A stretch of DNA of 64,000 bases, from positions 1,674,001 to 1,738,000 of the forward strand of contig NZ_JAFIBW010000001.1 of assembly GCF_017833295.1 (NCBI RefSeq), given 5' to 3'. The first letter of the stretch is position 1. Each line of letters begins with the position of its first letter. The stretch comes from Methylobacterium sp. PvR107. GTDB taxonomy: Bacteria; Pseudomonadota; Alphaproteobacteria; Rhizobiales; Beijerinckiaceae. Below, piece after piece: positions 34,572-43,699 of the stretch. Below the pieces are notes generated by a model, which had not been told where the DNA came from, did not search any database, and saw only the letters and a program-made list of their open reading frames with translations. The translations under genes and the position numbers were made by a program.

Positions 34572-35864
34572 CTACTCCCCGGCCGGGACGGTGGCCGCCG
34601 GACCGACGATTGGCGCGGCGGGCTCCACGAATTCCCGCTCGGGATGCATGGTGAAGGCGAGACCGGCACCGAGCAAGCACAGCCCGATCGAGCCGACGAA
34701 TGGCAGGGTCCAGCTGCCTGTCAGGTCGACGATCAGCCCGAAGACGATCGGCGAGACGATGGCGGCGATCGCCGAGCCGGTGTTCATCAGCCCGCTGGCG
34801 GTGCCCGCGTATTTCGGCGCGATGTCCATCGGCACCGACCAGATCGGCCCGATCACCAGCTCGGCGAAGAAGAAGCCCGAGGACAGGAGCAGGGCGACCA
34901 GGGTCAGGTCGCGCGTCATGAACACGCCCGCGAGGCTCGCGGCGGCGCCGAGGAAGCCGACCACGATGACCGAGAGCCGGGCGAGCTTCACATTGCCGGT
35001 GCGGTGCAGGATCGTGTCGCTCAGCATGCCACCGACCGTATCGCCGACGACGCCGGCGAAGAACACGCCCGAGGCGAACAGCGCCGAGTTCTTGAGGTCG
35101 AGACTGTAATTCTCTTTGAAGAAGCTCGGCAGCCAGCCGAGGAACAACCACAGGGTCCAGCCGTAGCAGAAATACGTGATCGACACCGGCAGCATCCGCC
35201 GGGTCAGGGCGCCCCACGGCACCGTCTGCTTCGCGCCGACCTTGCGGGGCGGCGGCAGCATCTCGAGTTCGGCTTTCGTAATCGTCGGATGGTCGGACGG
35301 GTCGTCACGGAAGTAGAGATACCAGATCGCGACCCAGATGAAGCTCACGGCGCCCAGGATCACGAAGCTGGTGCGCCAGCCGAAATGGTACATCAGGAAG
35401 GCGACAATCGGCGGTGCGACCGCGTTGCCGAGCCGGGCAAAGGCGTGGGTGATGCCCTGGGCGAAGCCGCGCTTGCCGGGCGCAGTCCAGTTCTGCATCG
35501 CGCGCGTCGCGGTCGGGAACGTCGCGCCCTCACCGAAGCCGAGCAGGACCCGGGCGAGGAACAGGCTGATCAAGCCCCCGACCATCCCGGTCAGGATCGT
35601 GGCCATCGCCCAGATCATGCCGCAGGCCAGCAGCGTCCGGCGAGCGCCGAACTTGTCGCCGACCGAGCCGCCGATCACCTGGAAGATGGCGTAGGGATAG
35701 GCGAAAGCCGAGAGGATCAGGCCGAAATCCGTCTTCGACATGCCGAACTCGCGCATGATCTCGGCGCCGGCGGTCGCGATGTTCACCCGGTCCAGATAGG
35801 TGATGAAATACATCACGCAGAGCAGGCCGAGCACGCCGTTCGTGGCGCTCATGCGCTTCGACAT
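34572..35864 (-). CDS. MFS transporter, anion:cation symporter (ACS) type
   Basis: 430 residues, twelve predicted helices. The N-terminus GVLGLLCVMYFITYLDRVNIATA, then GSVGDKFGARRTLLACG and LARVLLGFGEGATFPTATRAM, are typical of ACS-family carboxylate importers (tartrate, phthalate, galactarate relatives). ATG 35864 is chosen because GGAGG lies 8 bases before it. First gene of the operon with the CoA-transferase and crotonase, so a carboxylate is its likely cargo. Confidence 0.92.
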   Translation of the reverse strand: MSKRMSATNGVLGLLCVMYFITYLDRVNIATAGAEIMREFGMSKTDFGLILSAFAYPYAIFQVIGGSVGDKFGARRTLLACGMIWAMATILTGMVGGLISLFLARVLLGFGEGATFPTATRAMQNWTAPGKRGFAQGITHAFARLGNAVAPPIVAFLMYHFGWRTSFVILGAVSFIWVAIWYLYFRDDPSDHPTITKAELEMLPPPRKVGAKQTVPWGALTRRMLPVSITYFCYGWTLWLFLGWLPSFFKENYSLDLKNSALFASGVFFAGVVGDTVGGMLSDTILHRTGNVKLARLSVIVVGFLGAAASLAGVFMTRDLTLVALLLSSGFFFAELVIGPIWSVPMDIAPKYAGTASGLMNTGSAIAAIVSPIVFGLIVDLTGSWTLPFVGSIGLCLLGAGLAFTMHPEREFVEPAAPIVGPAATVPAGE

Positions 35865-36030
35865 CGACCATTCCTCCACTCAGGGGCGCCGCATCTCGCG
35901 GTCGCCGGGCGCCTCGACCGTTGGATCGGGCGCTCTCTCGTAATGCATTATTCAAACGCCTCCCGCGGCAGAACGCAACCGCTGAAGTCCGTCCTCCATG
36001 CGAATCGCATCCACCGGCTGCAACGGCAAA

Positions 36031-36051
36031 CGGGGGCCGCGAAGGCCCCCG
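36031..36051 (-). terminator. Hairpin terminator after the NarK-type gene
   Basis: A perfect 8-pair GC stem (CGGGGGCC and GGCCCCCG) with a 5-base loop, read TTCGC on the minus strand, lies 37 bases after the narK-type stop and is followed by GTTTGCC. It is a plausible factor-independent terminator with a short T run. Confidence 0.6.
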
Positions 36052-36088
36052 TCTCCAATACACCGGATCTGCAACCCTGCGCAGCCGC

Positions 36089-37339
36089 TCAGGCGGTCGC
36101 CGGCCGAAGTGCCTGCGCTTCCGCCTCGGCGGCCGTCCCGAGAGCTTTCCCGCGGGGGCCGACCCAGCTGCCGACCCACTTGCGTTGCCAAAGGGCCAGG
36201 CACCCCAGCACGATCGCGGTGAATGCCGCGTAGCCGATGAAACCGATCGAGAACGAGCCGGTATATTGCTTCGACAGGCCCATGACGTTCGGCAGAATCG
36301 CGCCGCCGAGAGCGCCGATCTCACCGATCATCGAGCCGGCCACTGCGGTGTTGTTCGGCCAGCGCAGGGGCACGAGCTGGAACAGCGCGCCGTTGCCGGC
36401 CCCGAGCGCCGCGAAGCACAGCATGAACAGGAGCGTGGTCAGCGCGAGCGACGGTGTCGCGGTCAGCGACAGGAACGTGGCAATCGCCGCGAGCAGGACC
36501 ACCGACAGGACCGCGATCCCGCCCATACGATCGGCGAAGTAGCCGCCGACGATCCGGATGCCCGAACCCATGAAGGCCGCCAGCATGGTCAGCCGACCGG
36601 CCTCGACCTTCGTCACGGCGAACTGCTCGTAGAAGAAGGTCGGCAGGAAGTTGGACAGGCCCACGAACCCGCCGAAGGTGATCACGTAGATCAGCGAGAA
36701 AGCCCAGCCGTCCTTCGTGAACAGGCAGGAGATGTGCTCCTTGAACGATTGGTGCTCGCAATCCGGCGGCTCCTTGGCCAGCACGATCATGACCACGAGC
36801 GGCAGGAGCATGACCACGCCCGCGAAGGCGTAGGTGGTCTGCCAGCCATAGGCCTGCGCGAGCGGCGGCGCGAACAGCACGGCCAGAACGGTTCCGGAAT
36901 TGCCGGCGCCGGCAATGCCCATTGCCAAGCCCTTGTGCTCCGGCGGGAACCAGCCCGAGCCCAGAGACAGGGCCACACCGAAGGACGCCCCGGCGATGCC
37001 GAGCAGAACCCCCATGGCGAGCACGTCGCTGTAGGACGAGACGAACAGGTAGCCGTAGGCCATCGCCAGCATGATCACGCTCATCTCGGTGATCGCGGCG
37101 TTCTTCCGGCCGATATATTGCGCCAGGATCCCGAGCGGGAAGCGCATCAGCGCGCCCGCGAGGATCGGAAGCGAGATCATGAATCCGGTCTGGGCCGGCG
37201 TCAGCTTGTAGGTCTCGGTGATGAACGGGCCCATCGCACCGTTCAGAACCCAGATCGCGAAGCAGAAATCGAAATAGAGAAATGCCGCAAACAGCGTCGG
37301 GGGGTGACCCGACTTCATCACCGTCTTGAAGCTGGCCAT
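36089..37339 (-). CDS. narK: Nitrate/nitrite porter of the NNP (NarK/NasA) family
   Basis: 416 residues, twelve predicted helices. The family shows two nitrate signatures, GAGNSG at about 144-149 and GAGNGALFQLVP at about 336-347, and R66 in MRFPLG, which fits a nitrate-binding arginine. It would exchange or import nitrate or nitrite across the inner membrane. No nitrate reductase or nitrite reductase gene is in the window, so it stands alone. The 499 bases before it hold no gene and one clear inverted repeat. Confidence 0.9.
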   Translation of the reverse strand: MASFKTVMKSGHPPTLFAAFLYFDFCFAIWVLNGAMGPFITETYKLTPAQTGFMISLPILAGALMRFPLGILAQYIGRKNAAITEMSVIMLAMAYGYLFVSSYSDVLAMGVLLGIAGASFGVALSLGSGWFPPEHKGLAMGIAGAGNSGTVLAVLFAPPLAQAYGWQTTYAFAGVVMLLPLVVMIVLAKEPPDCEHQSFKEHISCLFTKDGWAFSLIYVITFGGFVGLSNFLPTFFYEQFAVTKVEAGRLTMLAAFMGSGIRIVGGYFADRMGGIAVLSVVLLAAIATFLSLTATPSLALTTLLFMLCFAALGAGNGALFQLVPLRWPNNTAVAGSMIGEIGALGGAILPNVMGLSKQYTGSFSIGFIGYAAFTAIVLGCLALWQRKWVGSWVGPRGKALGTAAEAEAQALRPATA

Positions 37340-37838
37340 AGCTGGTGCTCGTCTATAGTGGGCGAACCGTCACGCGGTCGCTCATGCCGGGGATCCGGAC
37401 TCACACCGTCCGCTGTTTGGAGCGTCGTTGCTCCAGCGCCGCGCCAAGCGCGGCCATCGCCAGAAGCAGCAAGCGTGCCACGCAACCGGCGCCGTAGGCT
37501 GACCCACGGATCATGAGGTCGAGACGGGCGTGCCGGACCGGGTTCAACGGGCGCGCTGCCCGTGATGCGGGCAGGCCTGCCGAGCGAACGGGCGGGCCAG
37601 TTCGGCTCTCACGGAACCGTGAACCGTTGTGTCATGGTCATTGCTGCACGAAGGCAACACAGGGCGGCAGAAAGGCGCTCGGACACCCTGTAAGTTGCTC
37701 GCACGTGCGGCAAGCAACTTGGCGGTAAAGCGCGATCTTTGCTAAGCCCCGGACTGAGTTGAGCCGCACGCTCGTGCAGGCCTGCTCGAAAGCGCACCAC
37801 GGCCAGTCCCGGTGTCGCATCCCGAGGAATTTCGAACC
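37340..37838. other. Intergenic region upstream of narK-type and L,D-transpeptidase genes
   Basis: 499 bases between two divergent genes. Short frames here have poor codon pattern and no recognisable sequence. The only structure I see is the inverted repeat at 37692-37720. Confidence 0.5.
37692..37720. repeat. Inverted repeat upstream of narK and L,D-transpeptidase
   Basis: AAGTTGC (37692-37698) is mirrored by GCAACTT (37714-37720), and between them sits the perfect palindrome CGCACGTGCG (37700-37709). It could be a regulator site or a hairpin. It is about 350 bases from narK and 120 from the transpeptidase start. No T run follows, so it is not a clear terminator. Confidence 0.4.
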
Positions 37839-38786
37839 ATGTCCGCCCCGCTCCGTCGCCTATTCCTGGCCGGCTTCACCGTCCTCGCTCTCGCGCCGAC
37901 TGCGCAGGCCCAGAACCGCGGCCCAGTCGCCGAGTCGGGCATCGACGGGTTCGGGGATGACGGCCAGCTCTACCAGGATCAGAACGGCGCGTTCTATGTG
38001 CGCCGCGGCGGCCGCTACCTGCCCTACACCGGCCGCACCGACTTCGTCCGGCGCGCTCCGCCGGCGGCCGCAGCGGTACCCGCTGCACCGCCCGCGCCAG
38101 CTGCCGCGCTGGACATGGATCCGACCGGCCCCGCGCGTCCGGGCTCCGCGCCGCCGGCCGAGGGGCTCTCGCCCCTGGAGGCTGCCAAGGCCAAGGCCGT
38201 GCTCCGCGCGCCCGACAACGAGGCGATCGATTACGCCAAGGCCTACGGGCCGGTCACCGACGACGTGTTCCCGATCCAGGCCTTCAATTACAAGAAGATG
38301 AACCCGGCGTTCCTCCGACAGGAGATCGCCTATAACGGCCCCTATGAGCCCGGGACGATCATCGTCGATCCTCGGGCGCACCAGCTCACCCTGGTCGAGG
38401 CCAACGGCCGGGCGCGCCGCTACGGCGTCGGCGTCGGCAAGCAGGGCTTCTCGTGGTCGGGCAGTGCGACGGTCAATTCCAAGCAGGCGTGGCCGGACTG
38501 GTACCCGCCCAAGGAGATGATCGCCCGCAGCCCGAAGCTCGCCAGCGAGGTCGACAAGCTGCAGAGCGGCCTCGGCGTCGCGGGCGGCCTGCGCAACCCC
38601 CTCGGGGCGCGGGCGATGTACCTCTGGCAAGGCAACAAGGACACGCTGTTCCGCATCCACGGCACCCTAGAGCCATTCTCGATCGGCAAGAGCGTGTCGT
38701 CCGGCTGCATCCGGATGATCAACCAGGATGCGATCGACCTGTTCAGCCGCGTCAATGTCGGCAGCAAGGTCGTCGTCCTGAACTGA
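37839..38786 (+). CDS. L,D-transpeptidase (YkuD) with signal peptide
   Basis: 315 residues. A signal peptide (MSAPLRRLFLAGFTVLALAPTAQAQ) sends it to the periplasm. A Pro/Ala-rich linker (about 70-120) leads to the YkuD domain (about 165-315) with HGT at 274-276 and the nucleophile C290 in SSGCIRM. It would make 3-3 cross-links in peptidoglycan or attach proteins to it. ATG 37839 is chosen since GAGGA lies 11 bases upstream and it starts the signal peptide; the frame is open from 37812. A second, differently built L,D-transpeptidase lies at 62 kb. Confidence 0.92.
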   Translation: MSAPLRRLFLAGFTVLALAPTAQAQNRGPVAESGIDGFGDDGQLYQDQNGAFYVRRGGRYLPYTGRTDFVRRAPPAAAAVPAAPPAPAAALDMDPTGPARPGSAPPAEGLSPLEAAKAKAVLRAPDNEAIDYAKAYGPVTDDVFPIQAFNYKKMNPAFLRQEIAYNGPYEPGTIIVDPRAHQLTLVEANGRARRYGVGVGKQGFSWSGSATVNSKQAWPDWYPPKEMIARSPKLASEVDKLQSGLGVAGGLRNPLGARAMYLWQGNKDTLFRIHGTLEPFSIGKSVSSGCIRMINQDAIDLFSRVNVGSKVVVLN

Positions 38787-38820
38787 TCCCGGGCCGCCCT
38801 TGGCAGCGCCCTGCGGCGGC

Positions 38821-39804
38821 TCAGGTCACGCTGCGGCGGTGCTCGCCGAGGATGCGGCGCACCGTGCCCGCCTCGGAGCGATAGACCAGCGTCTCGGTCT
38901 GGATCCGATCCGGCTTGAACCGGACGCCGCGCAGGAGCGCGCCGTCGGTCACCCCGGTGGCGGCGACGATCACGTCGCCGCTCACGAGATCCGTGAGATC
39001 GTACTTCCTGTCGAGATCCTCGATCCCCATCTCGGCCGCCCGTCGACGGCGCTCCGGCGTATCGAGGATCAGGCGTCCCTGCATCTGGCCGCCGATGCAC
39101 CGCATGGCCGCGGCGGCGAGCACACCCTCGGGGGCCGCGCCGGTCCCGAGATACAGATCGATGCCCGTCTCCTCCGGGCTGGCGGTGAAGATGATCCCGG
39201 CGATGTCGCCATCCGAGATCAGGCGGACCGCCGCACCGGCCGCCCGGACCTCGGCCACGAGCGCCGCATGGCGGGGACGGTCCAGGATGAGCGCGGTGAT
39301 CTGGTGCGGCGCGACTCCCTTGGCCCGCGCCAGCGCCGCGATGTTCTCGGTCGGGCTCGCGTCCAGATCGACCAGACCGGCCGGATAGCCGGGACCGACC
39401 GCGATCTTCTGCATGTAGACGTCCGGCGCGGCGAGCAGCGAGCCGCGCTCCGCCATCGCCATCACCGCGATGGCGCCGGGCATGTCCTTCGCGCAGAGCG
39501 TCGTGCCCTCCAGCGGATCGACCGCGATGTCGACCTCCGGCCCGTCGCCGCGGCCGAGCTGCTCGCCGATGAACAGCATCGGCGCCTGATCGCGCTCGCC
39601 CTCCCCGATCACCACCGTGCCGCGGATCGGCAGGGCGTTGAGCTCGTCGCGCATGGCGTCGACGGCCGCCTGATCGGCGGCCTTCTCGTCGCCCTTGCCG
39701 CGCAGGCGCGCGGCCGCGATGGCGGCGCGCTCCGTCACGCGGGCAAGCTCGAGGGCGAGCGTGCGCGGGACACCGCGCAGAGCGGGGTTGGAAGCGTCAG
39801 CCAT
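38821..39804 (-). CDS. glpX: Class II fructose-1,6-bisphosphatase, GlpX
   Basis: 327 residues. GlpX strings: VVIGEGERDQAPMLFIGE, the metal/substrate region DIAVDPLEGTTLCAKDMPGAIAVMAMAERGS, LISDGDIAGI and TGAAPEGVLAAAAMRC. It removes the 1-phosphate from fructose 1,6-bisphosphate in gluconeogenesis. It lies 159 bases downstream of hom on the same strand, the hom-glpX order known from many alphaproteobacteria. It converges with the L,D-transpeptidase gene. Confidence 0.95.
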   Translation of the reverse strand: MADASNPALRGVPRTLALELARVTERAAIAAARLRGKGDEKAADQAAVDAMRDELNALPIRGTVVIGEGERDQAPMLFIGEQLGRGDGPEVDIAVDPLEGTTLCAKDMPGAIAVMAMAERGSLLAAPDVYMQKIAVGPGYPAGLVDLDASPTENIAALARAKGVAPHQITALILDRPRHAALVAEVRAAGAAVRLISDGDIAGIIFTASPEETGIDLYLGTGAAPEGVLAAAAMRCIGGQMQGRLILDTPERRRRAAEMGIEDLDRKYDLTDLVSGDVIVAATGVTDGALLRGVRFKPDRIQTETLVYRSEAGTVRRILGEHRRSVT

Positions 39805-39963
39805 CGTTTCCTGCCTTTATCCGAGCCCGATCTTGAAGTCGGATCCCGGTTTGAACACCGTCGAACGGCGGCCGTTCAGCCTACGCCGTCATCAGCGGTG
39901 CCCAATATCCTGCATTAAGCCGTCACCGCTCCGTGCCCAAGATGTATTCTTGTGCGTAAGCCG

Positions 39964-41280
39964 CTATTCGCGCTCGATTCGGATGAGCTGTGGGGGCTCG
40001 GCGAGCAGACCGTCGTCGCCGATCGCGTCGAGGGCCGCCCGGATGCTCCCCTCCGTCGCCGCGTAGGTGATCAGCACCAGTGGCACCGGTCGGCCTGACC
40101 GCCCGCGCGGATCGGTGTCCGCGCCCTCGGTGCGGCGCTGGAGGATGCTCTCGAGCGAAATCTCGCGCTCGGCCATGCGCTGGGCGACGCCCGCCGCGAC
40201 ACCGGGGCGATCGTGGACCGTCAGTCGGATGTAATAGCCGCCCTCATGGCGCTGCATCTCGACACGCTCGCTCGGCCGCATCGCGTCGGCCGGCACACCG
40301 AAGGTCGGACGGACGATGCCGCGGGCCAGATCGGCGATGTCGGCCAGGACCGCGGAAGCTGTGGCCTCGCCGCCGGCGCCGGGGCCGATCAGCGTGAGTT
40401 CGCCGACCGCGTCCGCGTCGATGGTGACAGCATTCGTCACGCCCATCACCTGCGCGATCGCCGAGGATTTGGGCACCATCGTCGGGTGAACCCGCTGCTC
40501 GATGCCGGCCTCGGCGGCCTGCGCGACGCCGAGCAGCTTGATCCGGTAGCCCAGCTCGTCCGCCATCCGCAGATCGAGGGGCTGCACCCGCGAGATGCCC
40601 TCGACCGACACGCCCTCCGCGTCGATCGCGGTGCCGAAGGCGAGGCTGGTCAGGATGGCGAGCTTGTGGGCCGTGTCGAAGCCTTCGACATCGAAGGTCG
40701 GGTCCGCCTCGGCGTAGCCCAGCGCCTGGGCGTCCTTCAGGCAGGCCTCGAAGGTCAGGCCCTCCCGCTCCATGCGGCTGAGGATGTAGTTGCAGGTGCC
40801 GTTGAGGATCCCGTAGACGCGGGAGATCGCGTTGCCCGGCAGACCCTCGCGCAGGGTCTTGATCACCGGGATCCCGCCGGCCACCGCCGCCTCGAAGGCG
40901 AGCGCCACGCCGTTCTCCTCGGCGAGGGTGGCAAGGGCGGCACCATGGCGGGCGAGAAGCGCCTTGTTGGCCGTGACGACCGGTTTTCCGCCCCCGAGCG
41001 CCGCCTCGACGACGGCCTTGGCGGCGCCTTCCGCGCCGCCGATCAGCTCGACCACGCAGTCGACATCGCCCGAACGCGCCAGCGCGACCGGATCATCGAA
41101 CCAAGTGATGCCGGAGAGGTCGAGGCCGCGGTCGCGGCTCCGGTCGCGCGACGAGACCGCCGAGACGCGGAGATCGAGACCCGCGGCCGTCAACGCCGCC
41201 CGTCGGCGCTCGACCATCCGGACCACGGACGCACCGACGGTGCCGAGACCGGCGATCCCGAGGCGAAAGCTCACTGTCAT
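39964..41280 (-). CDS. hom: Homoserine dehydrogenase
   Basis: 438 residues. N-terminal Rossmann motif GLGTVG at about 10-15, then the catalytic domain (GILNGTCNYILSRM, EADPTFDVEGFDTAHKLAIL) and a C-terminal ACT domain (about 350-438; YYIRLTVHDRPGVAAGVAQRM) for feedback control by threonine. It reduces aspartate semialdehyde to homoserine for Thr, Met and Ile. ATG 41280 is chosen because GGAAGGGG lies just upstream. A hairpin in the leader may affect its expression. Confidence 0.96.
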   Translation of the reverse strand: MTVSFRLGIAGLGTVGASVVRMVERRRAALTAAGLDLRVSAVSSRDRSRDRGLDLSGITWFDDPVALARSGDVDCVVELIGGAEGAAKAVVEAALGGGKPVVTANKALLARHGAALATLAEENGVALAFEAAVAGGIPVIKTLREGLPGNAISRVYGILNGTCNYILSRMEREGLTFEACLKDAQALGYAEADPTFDVEGFDTAHKLAILTSLAFGTAIDAEGVSVEGISRVQPLDLRMADELGYRIKLLGVAQAAEAGIEQRVHPTMVPKSSAIAQVMGVTNAVTIDADAVGELTLIGPGAGGEATASAVLADIADLARGIVRPTFGVPADAMRPSERVEMQRHEGGYYIRLTVHDRPGVAAGVAQRMAEREISLESILQRRTEGADTDPRGRSGRPVPLVLITYAATEGSIRAALDAIGDDGLLAEPPQLIRIERE

Positions 41281-41299
41281 GACCCCTTCCGTGCCCGGG

Positions 41300-41315
41300 C
41301 GACCGCAAGCGGTCG
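41300..41315 (-). promoter_or_regulatory. Hairpin in the hom leader
   Basis: CGACCG (41300-41305) and CGGTCG (41310-41315) form a 6-pair stem with a CAAG loop on the plus strand, inside a longer imperfect GC stem, about 20 bases before the hom ATG. It resembles no riboswitch I know. It may be a simple leader structure. Confidence 0.25.
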
Positions 41316-41388
41316 GGCGCCCGATGGCGCGCACTTCTGCAAGAATTCCGCTTGCGCCGCAAGGAAACCGCCCGACGGCCGCATCCCC

Positions 41389-42075
41389 TCAGCCGGTTGC
41401 CTCGCGGTGGCGCACGGCCGTCGCCACAAGGGCGTAGAGCACGACCGCATTCAGCACATGCCAGAGCGGGTGTGTGCCGAACGGCAGCACGGGGCAGGCC
41501 ACCGGGTCGGCGGTCCGCGCCGCGAGGGAGATGAGGAACAGCGCGCCGATGCCGGCAAGCCGGCGTCCGGTGCCGAGGAAACGTTCCTCGGCCGATCCCT
41601 TGGTGGCCCAGGCGACGCCGAACAAGGCGAGCAGCGCCGGAAGGTAATCGATGGACCCGTTGGTCAGGTTCGACACCCGCGCGCCGGTCAGCCCGTCCAG
41701 CATCGGTGTGAGGGCGAAACCCAGCAAGGCGAACCCGGCCGTGGCGGCGGCGACACGCGTCGGTGCGAGCCGCAGGTAGCGATGCAGAGCCAGCGCCAGA
41801 TAGGCGTAGATGAACAGCGCGATCGGGATCACGTCGGCGAGCATCGCCCAGTAGACCGCCAATGTGTGGAACAGGAACGAGCCGATGCCGACGACGGCGA
41901 TCAGCCCCGCCAGGCCAAGACCGGCGCGGTCGGGCGGCTCGGCTGCACGGGCGCGGTAGGAGGCGGCCGCAGCAGCCAGCAGGAAGGCGCCATTGGTGAC
42001 GGCATTCGCCGGCTCGTCCCAGAATCCCGGCCCGCTGCGCTCGCAATACGCCCTGACCGGCTCGAACCAATCCAT
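41389..42075 (-). CDS. Ceramidase-like (CREST superfamily) membrane protein
   Basis: 228 residues with about seven predicted helices. The start MDWFEPVRAYCERSGPGFWDEPANAVTNGAF, the histidine motif GSFLFHTLA and GTHPLWHVLNAVV near the end place it in the alkaline ceramidase-like family. The metal ligands Asp and His of the superfamily are visible in FHTLA and THPLWH. Bacterial members are often annotated as ceramidase domain proteins; the lipid substrate is not known. It is divergent from the exonuclease III gene. Confidence 0.85.
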   Translation of the reverse strand: MDWFEPVRAYCERSGPGFWDEPANAVTNGAFLLAAAAASYRARAAEPPDRAGLGLAGLIAVVGIGSFLFHTLAVYWAMLADVIPIALFIYAYLALALHRYLRLAPTRVAAATAGFALLGFALTPMLDGLTGARVSNLTNGSIDYLPALLALFGVAWATKGSAEERFLGTGRRLAGIGALFLISLAARTADPVACPVLPFGTHPLWHVLNAVVLYALVATAVRHREATG

Positions 42076-42170
42076 CCGTCGTTCCTAGATCCTCGACCTT
42101 GCGCGAGGATGGCCTTGTCAGCGCGACGCGAAGTGCGGATGACGGGCCGGCGGCGAGCGGATGCGAGGCG

Positions 42171-42971
42171 ATGCGGATTACGACCTGGAACGTGAACTCG
42201 ATCAAGCAGCGGCTGCCTCACCTGCTCGCCTTCCTGGACGAGGCACGGCCTGACGTCGTCTGCCTGCAGGAGCTGAAATGCCAGGACGAGGCGTTTCCGC
42301 GGACGGAGATCGAGGCAGCGGGCTACGCGGTCGAGACGCTCGGGCAGAAAGCCTATAACGGCGTCGCGCTGCTGGTCCGGAAACCGCTGGCCATCGCGCC
42401 GGATTCCGTACGGCGCGGCCTTCCGGGCGACCCGGCTGACGAGCAGGCCCGCTACATCGAGGCGCTCGTCTCGGGTGAGACGGAACAGCCCGTGCGGGTC
42501 GCGTCGATCTACCTGCCGAACGGCAATCCGGTGGACAGCCCGAAATACCCCTACAAGCTCGCCTTCCTGGAGCGGCTGCGGCTTCACGCCCGCGCCCTGA
42601 TGGAGGCCGAGATCCCGGTCGTTCTCGCGGGCGATTACAACGTCATCCCCGAGCCCGCCGACGCGGCCGATCCGGAGGCTTGGCGCACCGATGCGCTGTT
42701 CCTCCCGGCGAGCCGGGCGGCGTTCCGCGCCATCCTGGCCGAAGGCTACACCGACGGCCTGCGTGCCTGCGACCCGCGGGACGGGCTCTATACGTTCTGG
42801 GACTATCAGGCCGGAAGCTGGCAGCGGAATTTCGGTATCCGCATCGATCACCTGCTGCTCTCGCCGCAGGCCTGCGACCGCCTTGTATCGGCCTCAGTGC
42901 AGAAGCACCTGCGCGGCCTCGACAAGCCGTCCGATCATGTGCCCGTCACGGTGGAGCTATCGCCGGGTTGA
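42171..42971 (+). CDS. xthA: Exodeoxyribonuclease III
   Basis: 266 residues. Strings: ITTWNVNSIKQRLPHLLAFL, VVCLQELKC (metal-binding Glu), YNGVALLVRK, GDYNVIPEPADAADP and SDHVPVTVEL with the catalytic Asp-His at the end. It removes abasic sites and 3-prime blocks in base-excision repair. ATG 42171 matches the usual N-terminus; the frame upstream to 42099 is not conserved-looking. Followed by a GST gene. Confidence 0.95.
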   Translation: MRITTWNVNSIKQRLPHLLAFLDEARPDVVCLQELKCQDEAFPRTEIEAAGYAVETLGQKAYNGVALLVRKPLAIAPDSVRRGLPGDPADEQARYIEALVSGETEQPVRVASIYLPNGNPVDSPKYPYKLAFLERLRLHARALMEAEIPVVLAGDYNVIPEPADAADPEAWRTDALFLPASRAAFRAILAEGYTDGLRACDPRDGLYTFWDYQAGSWQRNFGIRIDHLLLSPQACDRLVSASVQKHLRGLDKPSDHVPVTVELSPG

Positions 42972-43040
42972 GAAATTATGCTCCTGGCGGGCGGGTCGGC
43001 TCGGCATGCCCGGACCCGTTCCCAGACACAGGAGCCCCTT

Positions 43041-43664
43041 TTGATCGTCTACGGCACCGGCTATTCACCCTACGTCCGCAAGGTCCTGATTGCGCTCACC
43101 GAGAAGGACGTGTCCTACGAGCACAGGCCCGTGATGTTCCACGCGCCGGATCCGGAATTCCAGGCCGCCAGCCCCCTCGGGAAGATCCCCGCCATCGAGG
43201 ATGGCGCGTTCCGGCTCGCCGACTCGTCGGCGGTCCTCTGGTACATCGAGCGCAAGCATCCGACGCCGGCTCTCGTCCCATCGGAGCCGCAGGCGCTGGG
43301 TCGCGCCGTATGGTTCGACAAGTTCGGAGACACCGAACTCTTCTCCAAGCTCATCGTCCCATTCGTCGAACGCGTGCTGAAGCCGAACATGATGGGGCAG
43401 CCCACCGACGAGGCCGCAGTGGCCAAGGCGCTCGACAAGGATTTGCCACCGCTCTTCGACTATCTGGACCGGGAGATCTCGGGTCCGTACTTGGCGGGTG
43501 ACGCCTTCAGCATCGCCGACATCTCCGTTGCGACGGGCTTCTTCAACTTCCAGCTTGCGAAGGCTCAGATCGATGCCGAGCGCTGGCCGCGGCTGGCACG
43601 CTATGTCGCCGCGATGCTGGCGCGACCGTCCTTCGTGGCCGCCCAGGATTCGCGGAAGGGCTGA
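43041..43664 (+). CDS. Glutathione S-transferase family protein
   Basis: 207 residues. Thioredoxin-like N-terminal domain (about 1-80) with YGTGYSPYVRK holding the likely catalytic serine, cis-Pro motif GKIPAIEDGAF and SSAVLWYIE. A helical C-terminal domain (about 90-200) has the N-capping motif AGDAFSIADISV. TTG start at 43041 is chosen because GGAG lies 6 bases upstream; the frame continues to ATG 42978 with an atypical arginine-rich start. Role in detoxification or thiol chemistry; exact substrate unknown. Confidence 0.88.
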   Translation: MIVYGTGYSPYVRKVLIALTEKDVSYEHRPVMFHAPDPEFQAASPLGKIPAIEDGAFRLADSSAVLWYIERKHPTPALVPSEPQALGRAVWFDKFGDTELFSKLIVPFVERVLKPNMMGQPTDEAAVAKALDKDLPPLFDYLDREISGPYLAGDAFSIADISVATGFFNFQLAKAQIDAERWPRLARYVAAMLARPSFVAAQDSRKG

Positions 43665-43665
43665 A

Positions 43666-43699
43666 CCGGGGCTCGACCCGGCGGCGGTCAGCGCCGCCG
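43666..43699. terminator. GC hairpins between GST and Sel1 genes
   Basis: CCGGG (43666-43670) pairs with CCCGG (43677-43681), and CGGCGGCG (43679-43686) pairs with CGCCGCCG (43692-43699). They begin right after the GST stop and run into the end of the Sel1 gene. They could end transcription in either direction but lack T runs. Confidence 0.3.

Noticed and set aside
41281..41388. Possible SAM-type riboswitch before hom
   Set aside because: Only a short GC hairpin is visible; no conserved riboswitch core can be recognised.
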